Source of the DNA: Pseudoalteromonas rubra
GTDB taxonomy: Bacteria; Pseudomonadota; Gammaproteobacteria; Enterobacterales; Alteromonadaceae
Assembly (NCBI RefSeq): GCF_005886805.2
Contig: NZ_CP045429.1
Coordinates: forward strand, 3,132,501-3,196,500
Length of the DNA stretch: 64,000 bases
Reading direction: 5' to 3'
The notes beneath the pieces were generated by a model. The model saw only the letters and a list, made by a program, of their open reading frames with translations, was not told the DNA's origin and searched no databases. A program made the translations under genes and the position numbers. Each line of letters begins with the position of its first letter. Position 1 is the stretch's first letter. This document shows positions 38,047 to 47,854 of this stretch, in pieces.

Positions 38047-40917
38047 TTAGAAGCTGTAATCTACGCTCAGGTAGTATGTACGTAGTAGCTGGTCATAGTA
38101 ACGACCTTCGTAGCCTACTACGTGACCTTCTGGATCACCCAGTGAGAAAGGTGGCTCTCTGTCAAACAGGTTGTTGATACCGAATGTAATAACAGTGTTT
38201 TCAAAACCGAAGTAATCGATCTTGTAGTCTGTCTTAACATATGAAGGAATCTTCAACTGTACATGCTCTGTCACAAATGCTTGTGAACCTACACCTTCTT
38301 CGTTGTACACAGTTTCCATCACTGGATTAGCAATAGTACCACGAACAACTTCTACGCGGTCATCTGAATAGCTAGACTTGTAGCTAATACGAAGAGAGTG
38401 TGAGAAATCACCATGTGTCAGAGTATTTTGGATCTGAGCAACGTTGCGGAATACAACTTCTTCGTCAGTACCATACTTACCAAGGCTAGATTCCCACTCA
38501 TAAGGTACAACACCCGGCGCTGTGTACTGTGAGTCAATGATATGAGTGCCCTGAAGTGTCGTCTTCAACTGACCAAAGCTCAGCTCATTGTTGAATTCGA
38601 ATTTCCAGTCAATACCTGACGTTTCTGTTTTACCCAGGTTCAAGTACTCACGCTCAACCGACAGAAGTCTCTGAGTGTCATCCGCTGTACTAGTGTGGAT
38701 CTGGAAGCTATCGTTAAACAGGTTAACATTTTCGAACATGTAGTCAAAGTCAGGTGCTTCTACCTTACCTTCGATTTCAATGCTCCAGTAGTCCAACTGA
38801 ATCGTTGTATCTGACGTAGGCGAGTAAACAAAACCGATTGACGATTGCGTTGACTCTTCAGGTGCCAGAGTTGGGTTACCTTTCAGGAATGCTTGATACT
38901 GTGTACTACCTGTAGGACAGAACGCTTCACGGTTTGCATCACCCAGATTTGGACACGTATAGCTTGCACCGGTTACACCATTGTAAGCCAATGGTTGAGC
39001 GTAACTACGAAGAGACGCAACTTTGAAACCAGTACCGTATGAACCACGCAGAACCAGGTTATCGGTCGCGTTATAACGCAAGCTCAGCTTGTACGTAGTA
39101 TCGCTGTTAGACTCATATGTTTGCGTGTCTGAAGGATCGTTATTCTTAACTTTACCGATGCTGTCGTAACGTAATGCCAGGTTTGCACTCAAGTCTTCCA
39201 GAATTGGTACCTGGAATTCGGTGAACGCACCGTACTGACTACGCTCCAGGTCATAACCTGTATCGTTTGCTGGTGCATTTGATTCACGATTGATCTGTGC
39301 TTCGGTCAGGATAAGTGCATAGCTGTTTTCACGGTAGTCAATACCGTAACCTACATACACTTCACCTGCAGGTAATTCAAACAGCGGCTGAGACGCACGA
39401 ATATCGAAAGACAACATTTCTGTTTCTACGGTATCCCAAAGACCACGCCACTGAACGCTCTCGATTGCATCTTTTGACGCCTGGTCACCAGCAAATTCTT
39501 CTGCCGTGGCAAATACGTCAATAGAACCACCAGCGATTGTCGGTGCAAAAGTAGAACGGTTGTAGTAACCGTTTTTAACGTGATCTTCACGCTCGTTCTT
39601 CGAGTAAACAACAGCAGTGTTGAAGTCGATATCGTTCAATACCGTACCTTCAAGGCCTAAGATAACATTGATAGCAGTGTTATCGTATTGGTTGGTACGG
39701 TTACCACCTGGTAGAGCACGCCATGCAGCACGGAACTCTGATGCATTAGCTTTTTCTTCTTCTGTCAGGTGCTTTTCAACGTATTTTGTGTAAAGTACGC
39801 TGTTTGCTGAGTCACCATTAATCGCACCCAAGTTCAACTGACCTGTTGGGTTTGGAGCAATACGTGACGTCATTGTGAAGTCGGTATAAGAAAGAGTTGA
39901 GAACGCTTGGATATCGTCAGTGATTGCAAAATCACCTTGTAGGATGAAAGCTGTACGCTCTGTCTCAGGGTAGATCTCTAGTGTGCTTGTGAAGTCGAAA
40001 ACACAGTCTACACCGCCGGCATTACCAAATGGAGAGGCTGCTGTGTCTGGTGCACAAGAACCATTTTCGGCATAGTACGGGCTGAAGCTTTTAGTGTAAG
40101 CGCCGTTAATTGGACGACCTTCTTCATCACGCTCACCAATGAAAACGTGCGCAATTGCAGGGATCGCGTTACCAGAACCATTCAGCTGGAAGTAAGAGTT
40201 ACCATCTACTTCAAACTCAAGGAAACCTGTTTTAGCAAAATCACGATCTTTAGAGCGAAGCGTTTCAGATTTTTCATGGCTAAGTGAAGCTACTAAGCTG
40301 AAACCATCTCTGTCGAAGTCACCAAAACCAGTTGTGAAGCTCAGGTTGTAAGACTCTGCGCCGTCTTTTGGACGGTCCATACGTGCTGATACTGTAGACT
40401 CATCAGCCTGATCTTTAAGGATAAAGTTAATTACACCAGCGATCGCATCCGAACCGTATAGTGCTGATGCACCATCAGTTAGAACTTCAACACGCTCGAT
40501 AGCAGCAAGAGGGATAGAGTTTAAGTCAACCGCGTTGCCTGAGTCAAGAGGTGCAAGACGACGACCATTTAGAAGTACTAGTGTGTAGTCTTCACCAATA
40601 CCACGTAGTGATGCTGTAGCCTGACCAGTACCGCCGCCACCAACTGAAGAAGTTGGAGTTGTGAAACCCTGCATCGATGGGATTTGTGCAACCAGGTCAC
40701 CAACATTAGTAACACCAGTGTTTTTAATATCTTCTGCAGAGATGATATCAACAGGAAGTGCACCCGCAAGGTCTGTGCCTTTGATGCTTGAACCTGTTAC
40801 CTCGATTTTCTCGATTTTCTCTTCTGATTCTTCTGCATTTACTGCAAAAGCTGTAGCAGATACTGCACCGTACATCAGTGCTAAGCGGACCGCTTTCGAG
40901 ATCTTGCTATTTAACAT
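38047..40917 (-). CDS. TonB-dependent outer membrane receptor 1 of a tandem trio
   Basis: 956 residues: signal peptide MLNSKISKAVRLALMYG...AVNA (about 28), TonB-box region EKIEKIEVTGS, plug with TLVLLNGRRL and ASALYGSDAIAGVINFI, and a barrel ending in DYSF with aromatic C-terminus. Substrate not predictable; no sugar, siderophore or vitamin genes neighbour it. Similar by eye to receptor 2 (for example RNVAQIQNTLTHGDFSHSLRI versus RNIINFNNTFTHGDFTHSLNL), so they are paralogues. Own promoter and terminator, so monocistronic. Confidence 0.93.
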   Translation of the reverse strand: MLNSKISKAVRLALMYGAVSATAFAVNAEESEEKIEKIEVTGSSIKGTDLAGALPVDIISAEDIKNTGVTNVGDLVAQIPSMQGFTTPTSSVGGGGTGQATASLRGIGEDYTLVLLNGRRLAPLDSGNAVDLNSIPLAAIERVEVLTDGASALYGSDAIAGVINFILKDQADESTVSARMDRPKDGAESYNLSFTTGFGDFDRDGFSLVASLSHEKSETLRSKDRDFAKTGFLEFEVDGNSYFQLNGSGNAIPAIAHVFIGERDEEGRPINGAYTKSFSPYYAENGSCAPDTAASPFGNAGGVDCVFDFTSTLEIYPETERTAFILQGDFAITDDIQAFSTLSYTDFTMTSRIAPNPTGQLNLGAINGDSANSVLYTKYVEKHLTEEEKANASEFRAAWRALPGGNRTNQYDNTAINVILGLEGTVLNDIDFNTAVVYSKNEREDHVKNGYYNRSTFAPTIAGGSIDVFATAEEFAGDQASKDAIESVQWRGLWDTVETEMLSFDIRASQPLFELPAGEVYVGYGIDYRENSYALILTEAQINRESNAPANDTGYDLERSQYGAFTEFQVPILEDLSANLALRYDSIGKVKNNDPSDTQTYESNSDTTYKLSLRYNATDNLVLRGSYGTGFKVASLRSYAQPLAYNGVTGASYTCPNLGDANREAFCPTGSTQYQAFLKGNPTLAPEESTQSSIGFVYSPTSDTTIQLDYWSIEIEGKVEAPDFDYMFENVNLFNDSFQIHTSTADDTQRLLSVEREYLNLGKTETSGIDWKFEFNNELSFGQLKTTLQGTHIIDSQYTAPGVVPYEWESSLGKYGTDEEVVFRNVAQIQNTLTHGDFSHSLRISYKSSYSDDRVEVVRGTIANPVMETVYNEEGVGSQAFVTEHVQLKIPSYVKTDYKIDYFGFENTVITFGINNLFDREPPFSLGDPEGHVVGYEGRYYDQLLRTYYLSVDYSF

Positions 40918-41025
40918 TTGTTTTCTCCCTGGCTTTAAATAAATCTTTTAAAGCATTGTTTTTATGTATTTTCTTGATTTTATATGGGTAACAAGTGCGT
41001 ACACTTTTAGCCATATTGGTGAAAC

Positions 41026-41055
41026 ATACTAATCGCATGAAAAACAAAAGGTCAA
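41026..41055 (-). promoter_or_regulatory. Promoter of receptor 1
   Basis: Minus strand TTGACC, 18 bases, TAGTAT. This matches the layout upstream of receptors 2 and 3. The predicted untranslated leader is about 100 bases. Confidence 0.6.
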
Positions 41056-41342
41056 CAACCTTTTTTAAAACGGAAACAAAAAACCCAAAAAAGAAACAAA
41101 AAAACACATTAAAAACAAAGGGTTATAGGGATTAAATTATCTGGCTCATATCTGTAGTGATTTTAGAGCCTTATTACATGTTAATTTGACGTTTTTTTAA
41201 TCGCACAGATGGTTTTAAGACGACGCATCTAAAAGTGAATGACTAGAACCGAACGGGGTGGAACTTGACTGAGCGTAAGCACTTTGTAAACTAAACACTA
41301 TTGCAAAAAACACAACAAGTATAATTGCGATTATTTGCAACA

Positions 41343-41373
41343 AAAAAGCCCCTGCAATTAGCAGGGGCTTGTT
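41343..41373 (-). terminator. Terminator of receptor gene 2
   Basis: GCCCCTGC / GCAGGGGC stem with loop AATTA, A-run on the plus side giving T-run on the minus strand. Confidence 0.8.
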
Positions 41374-41399
41374 AGTTGTGTCTACTTAGTCAGGCAGAA

Positions 41400-44213
41400 T
41401 TAGAATGTGTAATCTGCTTGTAGGTAGAAAGTACGACCATACGGGTCAGCATAACGCGGGTCGTAACCAACCTGGTGACCAGCTGATGCGTTCAGAGTGA
41501 ACGGAGGCTCTTTGTCAAACAGGTTCTTAATACCGAATGCAATGTTTGCATTGTCGCCCCAAGCGTAAGCAAGACGATAATCGAAAGTCATGTAAACAGG
41601 GATGTGTTTCTGGATAACACTACCGTCTACCTCTGAATCCCAATTTTCAGCCTTAGCAACATAGAAGCTCACGTTTGCGCTCGCATCAGTATAGCCGCTA
41701 CGCGCTTTAAGGTTCAGGCTGTGCGTGAAGTCGCCGTGCGTGAACGTGTTGTTAAAGTTAATGATGTTGCGGAAAGCCACTTCTTCATCTGTACCTACTT
41801 TACCAAGGCTAGTATCCCAAGTGTCTGTAGTACCTACACGCAGACTCTCATCTTCGATTAGGTATGTACCCATCAGGCTAGACTTCAGCTCACCAAACGA
41901 GAAGTTGGTTGTGAAATCAACATGCCAGTCGATACCTGAAGTGCGAGACTCACCAACGTTACGCGCAGGCTGGATGATAGCAAGAACGGTATCGCCTGTA
42001 CCTCTGTCAACTTTAGTTGTGAACAGCTCGTCGTAAGTTACCGGATCGTCGAAGATTTGGTTCTGAGTCAAACGGCGAACTTCGTTCTCCATCTTGATGT
42101 TCCAATAGTCAATACCAAAGCTTGTACCTGTGTCACCTGCCCATACAAAACCGAATGTGTACTGCTTAGATGTTTCAGGCTGAAGGTCTTTTTCACCTTC
42201 ACGGTATACATCATATTGCAGCTTATCCTGGTGACAGTATTGCGCCTTTTCAGGGGCCAATTTATCCGGACAATCGTACGGTGATGCAGTTACACCAAAC
42301 TCAAGACGAGGCGCAGCAATTTGACGCATGGTCGCAGCCTTAAAGCCAGTACCGTAGCTTGCACGTAGTAGCAACTCGTCAGTTGGGCGGTAAGAAAGAC
42401 TTATTTTATAAGTTGTATCATCAGCACTGTCGTTAACAGTCTGGTTACCAGTGCGTTTTGAATCAGTGATTTCACCAATTTCATCGTAACGTAGTGAACC
42501 AGTTACTTCTAAGTTTTCCAGTACTGGCACGATTACTTCTGCAAATGCACCGTAGCTGTCACGCTCAAGGTCAAACTCAGTACCAGCAGCTTCAAACAGA
42601 ACAATCTCAGCATTTTGACCCGCACCATTGGTCAGTGAATAGCTTGACTTGCGATAGTCGAAACCAACACCTAAATAAACAGTACCAGCATCCAGCTCAG
42701 CGATTGCGCCTGAAGTCTTACCTTCAATTGCGAACAAATCAGTGTCAGTGGTATCCCAAAGGCCATTAAACATGGTGTTTGCTACCATCTGGTTTTGCTC
42801 GTCAGAAAGGTTTTCTGGAGCATCAAAGATGTTAATCTGACCAGACGTGACCAGCTCCATGAACTCTTTCTCTAACGGATAACCAGTAAGACGAACCTGC
42901 TCACGCTCAGCGCCTGAGCTAGTGATGGCGAAGTCGTAAGACCATTCGTTAAATTCACCACGCAGACCAGCAACGATGTGTGACGTAGTTGCAGTCCACT
43001 CATCAGTACGGTTACCACCTGGAAGTACACGCCAGCGTGCAGACACACCACCTTCAACCATATCATCTTTAACAGCGTCAGGTAGGTGCGTAATTACGTT
43101 GTCTTGTACAAACTGGCTATTTTCATCAAGAGAGAAACCACCAGTTGGGTACGGAGCGATACGCGTAATCATTTCAAACTTAGATGCAGACGCAGTTACA
43201 TATGCTTCCATATCGTCGTTAATGGCTGCAATCGCTTGTAGGAACAAGTTGTCACGAGTACTTTCTGGTTGAATTTCTAGCGTGCTGGTGTAGTCAAATT
43301 GACACGCGTTACCAGAAGGTGCACTTGTTGTGTGACATGAACCGTTCACTTCTTTGTACGGGTTCAAAGAGTACGTTGATGTTTTACGGTTACCGTTGTC
43401 ATCCAATACATATGCACCAGCATCATCGCGCTGATAGTATTTGACGTAAGCATTACCTGGGATCGCGTTTGAAGAACCAGCGATCGCAACTAGGTCCTGA
43501 CCAGCGTGCTCAAACTCAACGAAACCTGTTTTTGCGAAATCACGGTCAACTGAACGTAGGTTGTCCTGCTCATCGCGGCTGTAGCTCACCATAACATTGA
43601 AGCCATCACTGTCCAGGTCACCGAAACCTGTTGTGATAGAGAAGTTTGAGCTAGACGTATCTGAAGGCTTGTCATAACGAGCGCTTACAGTAGTCGCTTG
43701 AACGTCATCTTTCAGAATGAAGTTAACAACACCTGCGATAGCATCAGAACCATATAGTGCAGAAGCACCATCTTTCAGGATTTCTACACGCTTGATCGCA
43801 GATAGTGGAATTGAGTTGATGTCGATGCTCGAACCTGAATCCGAAGAAGCCATACGGCGACCGTTAACCAGAACCAGCGTGTATTCAGCACCAAGGTTAC
43901 GAAGTGACGCAGTTTGAATACCACCACCACCACCACCTACTGACTCACCAGCAGCTGTGAAACCCTGCATCGCAGGCAGGTTAGCAATAAGGTCTGGTAC
44001 ACTAGTAACACCAGATTTTGCGATATCAGAAGCGTCGATTACATCGATAGGCAAAGCACCTTCCAGGTCTGTACGCTTGATAGCAGAACCGGTTACTTCA
44101 ATCTTTTCGATTTTCTCTTCGCCTTGTTCAGCATTGGCTGCGAACGCAGTTGCTGACACAGCACCAAACGCGATCGCTAAGCGAACCGCTTTTGTTACTT
44201 TGTTATTTAACAT
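41400..44213 (-). CDS. TonB-dependent outer membrane receptor 2 of a tandem trio
   Basis: 937 residues; signal peptide MLNNKVTKAVRLAIAFGAV...NA, TonB-box region EKIEKIEVTGS, plug with TLVLVNGRRM, ASALYGSDAIAGVVNFI, barrel ending QADYTF. Closest relative in the window is receptor 1, sharing N-terminus, plug and parts of the barrel. Loop regions differ, consistent with different ligands. Monocistronic. Confidence 0.93.
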   Translation of the reverse strand: MLNNKVTKAVRLAIAFGAVSATAFAANAEQGEEKIEKIEVTGSAIKRTDLEGALPIDVIDASDIAKSGVTSVPDLIANLPAMQGFTAAGESVGGGGGGIQTASLRNLGAEYTLVLVNGRRMASSDSGSSIDINSIPLSAIKRVEILKDGASALYGSDAIAGVVNFILKDDVQATTVSARYDKPSDTSSSNFSITTGFGDLDSDGFNVMVSYSRDEQDNLRSVDRDFAKTGFVEFEHAGQDLVAIAGSSNAIPGNAYVKYYQRDDAGAYVLDDNGNRKTSTYSLNPYKEVNGSCHTTSAPSGNACQFDYTSTLEIQPESTRDNLFLQAIAAINDDMEAYVTASASKFEMITRIAPYPTGGFSLDENSQFVQDNVITHLPDAVKDDMVEGGVSARWRVLPGGNRTDEWTATTSHIVAGLRGEFNEWSYDFAITSSGAEREQVRLTGYPLEKEFMELVTSGQINIFDAPENLSDEQNQMVANTMFNGLWDTTDTDLFAIEGKTSGAIAELDAGTVYLGVGFDYRKSSYSLTNGAGQNAEIVLFEAAGTEFDLERDSYGAFAEVIVPVLENLEVTGSLRYDEIGEITDSKRTGNQTVNDSADDTTYKISLSYRPTDELLLRASYGTGFKAATMRQIAAPRLEFGVTASPYDCPDKLAPEKAQYCHQDKLQYDVYREGEKDLQPETSKQYTFGFVWAGDTGTSFGIDYWNIKMENEVRRLTQNQIFDDPVTYDELFTTKVDRGTGDTVLAIIQPARNVGESRTSGIDWHVDFTTNFSFGELKSSLMGTYLIEDESLRVGTTDTWDTSLGKVGTDEEVAFRNIINFNNTFTHGDFTHSLNLKARSGYTDASANVSFYVAKAENWDSEVDGSVIQKHIPVYMTFDYRLAYAWGDNANIAFGIKNLFDKEPPFTLNASAGHQVGYDPRYADPYGRTFYLQADYTF

Positions 44214-44305
44214 TGGATTCTCCCTGGACCATACAAGATGGTTATATTTATTTTTTGCGTTAACAAACGCTTTGTATTTTTACCAAAACGGTAACTTAGT
44301 GATGC

Positions 44306-44335
44306 ATCTTAAACAACAACTAGACACTAGGTCAA
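44306..44335 (-). promoter_or_regulatory. Promoter of receptor 2
   Basis: Minus strand TTGACC, 18 bases, TAAGAT; same spacing as the promoters of receptors 1 and 3. Confidence 0.5.
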
Positions 44336-44644
44336 CATAGTCTGATGTGTTTTTTGCAATTACCTGAGCGAGGAACGACCTTATTTAACATTTTTTATAT
44401 CATTTAATGATCTTAAATACACAGATAAGCACATATTAAACATGGGTTTGTGAACGAAACGTGTGAAATGGGTACAATTTTTCCAACCCGTCACACAAGT
44501 ATTAAAAATGGCAGATTTAGAGTAAACAGAGAGCACTTATCCGCCTGTCACAGGCCGCTTTATAACCAAAGAAGATGCGAACGAGAAATGTTCACGAAAG
44601 TAAGGGGCAGAATACCAGACTCGTAATTGACTTAAGAAGGTGGC

Positions 44645-44672
44645 AAAAAAAAAGCCCCTGACGGGGCTTTTA
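44645..44672 (-). terminator. Terminator of receptor gene 3
   Basis: AAAGCCCC-TGAC-GGGGCTTT with an A-run (T-run on minus) adjoining; 33 bases past the stop codon. Confidence 0.8.
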
Positions 44673-44704
44673 CTAAACTTTTACTAAATTAGTTCATCTG
44701 CAAA

Positions 44705-47338
44705 TTAGAAGCTGATGCGGTATCCACCGAAGATTTCACGACCAATGTGACCTGCGTTATACAGAGGGTAATCTACGTAGAAACCATTGTTATTGTACAC
44801 TACACCTTTATCGAACAGGTTACGTGCACCCAATGTAAATGTACCGTAACCGTCGCTGAAGTATTTGATGTTCAGGTTATGTGTTACATAAGTAGGCAGA
44901 GTTCCAGAGTATTCTACTACATGTTGACCAGAATCAAGACGCTGCTTAGTCTCAGTTTGATACGTGTTGTCGATCAGATCTGTCGTCCAGTTAACAGAGT
45001 AGTTATCAACAGCATAGTTCACAGTGAACTGAGAACGAAGCTCTGGCTGCTCTGGTGCCTTCTTCGCATTGATTGTTGGACCACTGAAGTAAATATCTTC
45101 ACCAACTTCTGTCAGAAGTGTTGTTACATTTCTGAATTTGAAGTCACCATATGCGGTCTCTAGCTTGTAAGATACATCAATGTCGAAACCTTTACGCGAC
45201 ATGAATGCACCGTTTGAATACTGTGTGTAACCTTTATCGATTGAACCGTCAGCATTACGAACCAGTTTAACTGCTGGTCTTTCAGCAACCAGTGCGTCAT
45301 ATGCACCTGCGGACTGTAGGTCAACTAAGTCCTGAACCTCAATAAGGCTAATCAAGTTTTCTACTTCAAGCTCGAAGTAATCTACTTTAATAGATACATT
45401 TTCAAAGCCAGAGTAAACAACACCCAGGTTCATGTAGCTTGATTCTTCTGGACCCAGCTCTTTATTGCCCTGACGTAGCTCTTCATAGCTTGCTTCAGTA
45501 CAATCAGATGCAGCAATACCTTGCTGATCACAGAATACATAGTCAGTTGCTTTCGGGAAGCCTGTTGAATCAGCTGCATTTAGCTCTTTAAGAGATGGTG
45601 CACGGAAACCTTCTGAGTAAGAAGCACGAAGTAGCAAGTCGTCAATTGGACGGTAGTCAAGCTTCACGCTTGGGTTACCTTCACCACCAAAGTCACTGTA
45701 GTCATCATAACGGTATGCTGCGCTCAGTGTCAGGTTATCAAGGATAGGGAAAGCCACTTCATAGAACACGGCTGTTACATCACGCTCACCCGCACCTGAA
45801 CTACCAGCGCTACCACCAATCAAGCCAGCTTCGTTTTGTGCATCATAACGAGAATTCAGCGTCATATCGAAATATTCACCACCCACATAGTGGGCAATAG
45901 CACCGCCTTCCAGCTCACCAAACTCAAAACCGATACCGGCAAACACGTGATCTAGTTCACTTTGGTTTTCTGTGTAAGTTGTGGCACGCATGTTGGCGAT
46001 ACCTTGCTCTGAATCAAGCGCAATATCATTTAGTGTATTGTGAGACAGACCCGCTTTGCTCAGATAAAAACGGCCAACATCGCGATAGTCCAGGCGTGCT
46101 TTGTGGTAAGAAACTTCCCACTCAGCCGTATCACCGAAGGCACCTTTAAGGCCTAAAGTGTAATCTTGCTGGTAATCCGTTACTTCACCGTCACGGTTAC
46201 CCAGTTGATACCAACGGAAATAGCCTTTAGTTACTTCGCCAGTAGGGTTATGTTCATTGTCTGCTGCCATATCATTCCAGTTTGCAGCTGCTGGTGCATA
46301 ACGACCAAAAGAATCGTTACGGCTGAACATTGCACGACCGAAAAGCTCCAGGTCATCAGTGAGTTCATAGGTAATGCTCGCCATCGCCGAGTCACGTTTA
46401 GTCGACGCCATGTTGGCAGAAACGTCAGCATATGCATAACCACAAACCTGGCCACCGCCAACACCGCCTAATGCACTACCTTGATCAAGTACGCCTACGA
46501 AGCCGTCTACATTCTTGGTTAGCTCGTCACACTTTGGAGATGCAAGCATGCCGTTAGGACCTTTAACAGTCGCGCCAGAATAGCTGATGCCGACAGTTTC
46601 ATCATAAATAGAGATCAGGCCATCTTTGTTTTTATCTTCCATTGACGCGGCAGTATAGCTGCGGTCACGGTCAAAAATAGGGTTACGCTGTTGATGATCG
46701 TAAACAAAAGTAATGTTACCTTTGTCAGAGCTTACACCAAATGCCATTGACATTTGCTTAGAGTCAGCACCTTCTGCTTCAGGACGTCCTACCTGAATAT
46801 CGAAAGACACCCCTTCGAAGTCTTTTTTCAGGATAACGTTGATAACACCCGCAATGGCGTCAGAACCATAGATAGCTGAAGCGCCATCTTTCAGAATTTC
46901 AATACGCTCTACCGCTGCCATCGGGATTGAGCTCAAGTTGGCACCACCACCGTTCAGTGAAGGAGAGCTACCCATGCGCTTACCGTCGATCAGTACCAGA
47001 GTACGACCAGCACCAGCACCCAGCAGGCTCACAGTTGATTGTGACTGTGCACTGTTACCTGAGCTTGGGATAATAGAGCCAAAGCTATTAGAAGTAACGC
47101 TTTGAAGTGCTTCGGCAACAGAGACACGGCCCTGGCCTTCGAATTCAGCGGTAGAGATTACTTCAACCGGGCTTGCACCTTCCATGTCGACACGCTTGAT
47201 ACGCGAGCCTGTGATTTCAATGCGTTCTACTTTTTCAGCACCTTCCTGAGCAGTTGCAGACTGTGCGATCACAGCCGTAGACGCAGCACCAAATGCCAGT
47301 GCTAAACGCACGGCCTTAGTTACTTTAGTGTTCAACAT
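44705..47338 (-). CDS. TonB-dependent outer membrane receptor 3 of a tandem trio
   Basis: 877 residues; N-terminus MLNTKVTKAVRLALAFGAAS shares the signal-peptide pattern of the other two. Plug contains SVAEALQSVTSNSFGSI and ASAIYGSDAIAGVINVI; C-terminus ends GGYRISF. It is the most divergent of the trio. Substrate unknown. Own promoter and terminator. Confidence 0.93.
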   Translation of the reverse strand: MLNTKVTKAVRLALAFGAASTAVIAQSATAQEGAEKVERIEITGSRIKRVDMEGASPVEVISTAEFEGQGRVSVAEALQSVTSNSFGSIIPSSGNSAQSQSTVSLLGAGAGRTLVLIDGKRMGSSPSLNGGGANLSSIPMAAVERIEILKDGASAIYGSDAIAGVINVILKKDFEGVSFDIQVGRPEAEGADSKQMSMAFGVSSDKGNITFVYDHQQRNPIFDRDRSYTAASMEDKNKDGLISIYDETVGISYSGATVKGPNGMLASPKCDELTKNVDGFVGVLDQGSALGGVGGGQVCGYAYADVSANMASTKRDSAMASITYELTDDLELFGRAMFSRNDSFGRYAPAAANWNDMAADNEHNPTGEVTKGYFRWYQLGNRDGEVTDYQQDYTLGLKGAFGDTAEWEVSYHKARLDYRDVGRFYLSKAGLSHNTLNDIALDSEQGIANMRATTYTENQSELDHVFAGIGFEFGELEGGAIAHYVGGEYFDMTLNSRYDAQNEAGLIGGSAGSSGAGERDVTAVFYEVAFPILDNLTLSAAYRYDDYSDFGGEGNPSVKLDYRPIDDLLLRASYSEGFRAPSLKELNAADSTGFPKATDYVFCDQQGIAASDCTEASYEELRQGNKELGPEESSYMNLGVVYSGFENVSIKVDYFELEVENLISLIEVQDLVDLQSAGAYDALVAERPAVKLVRNADGSIDKGYTQYSNGAFMSRKGFDIDVSYKLETAYGDFKFRNVTTLLTEVGEDIYFSGPTINAKKAPEQPELRSQFTVNYAVDNYSVNWTTDLIDNTYQTETKQRLDSGQHVVEYSGTLPTYVTHNLNIKYFSDGYGTFTLGARNLFDKGVVYNNNGFYVDYPLYNAGHIGREIFGGYRISF

Positions 47339-47854
47339 GTGTTTTCTCCCTGGGCTTACACGTGGCGGTAAGCATGAGTATTGTTGGTATTTATAACGAG
47401 CTTGCCGAGTAAATTTCAGCAGTCTCTGAATTTTCGCGACGGATACTAATCGCGACCTGTGTTAAGCGTCAAACCAACCAGACTTAACAGATAGGCACAC
47501 CAATAAAACAATGAAAACCCAAGATTTTAACAGGGCTTTAAAGTTAATTACCACTCACTTCAAAATAAATGTATTTTTTAATTGAATTCACATGAAAACT
47601 GTACACAAAGAACACAAGGACCAATATCAGGAAAGAAATGCAAGTCGCATTTAAGTTAAAAAAAATATTTTTAAATTTGGTTTGTTTGCTGCTTTTTTAT
47701 GCGAAAAATAGTACCCAAACAAACCGTTACCAATTTTGTTAGTATGTATTTACATTCAAATAAAGCTTTGTTTCACTTGATTTTCTGTGATGAGCGTCAA
47801 ATAAACGGAAAAAAAAATTTGCTTACAAGCAGCTAAAAAACCGCTTGCACGCTA
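47339..47854. other. AT-rich gap upstream of receptor 3
   Basis: Contains the receptor 3 leader (CCCAGGGAGAA Shine-Dalgarno), promoter at 47443, and then AT-rich sequence without ORFs before the polB stop. No convincing terminator for polB was found between 47760 and 47854. Confidence 0.5.
47443..47472 (-). promoter_or_regulatory. Promoter of receptor 3
   Basis: Minus strand TTGACG, 18 bases, TAGTAT; the last six bases of the spacer plus -10 (GCGATTAGTAT in part) recur at receptor 1. Confidence 0.6.

Larger units (their letters stand above)
40918..41399. other. Gap between receptor genes 1 and 2: leader, promoter and terminator
   Basis: Contains the leader of receptor 1 with Shine-Dalgarno CCAGGGAGAA, its promoter at 41026-41055, then AT-rich sequence and the receptor 2 terminator at 41343. 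No ORF supported. Confidence 0.5.
44214..44704. other. Gap between receptor genes 2 and 3
   Basis: Holds the leader and promoter of receptor 2 (44306-44335), AT-rich sequence, a hairpin GTGTGA / TCACAC at 44461-44496 and the receptor 3 terminator at 44645. No ORF supported. Confidence 0.5.

Noticed and set aside
44461..44496. CRP-like TGTGA/TCACA site
   Set aside because: The half sites are separated by far more than six bases and form a hairpin instead.
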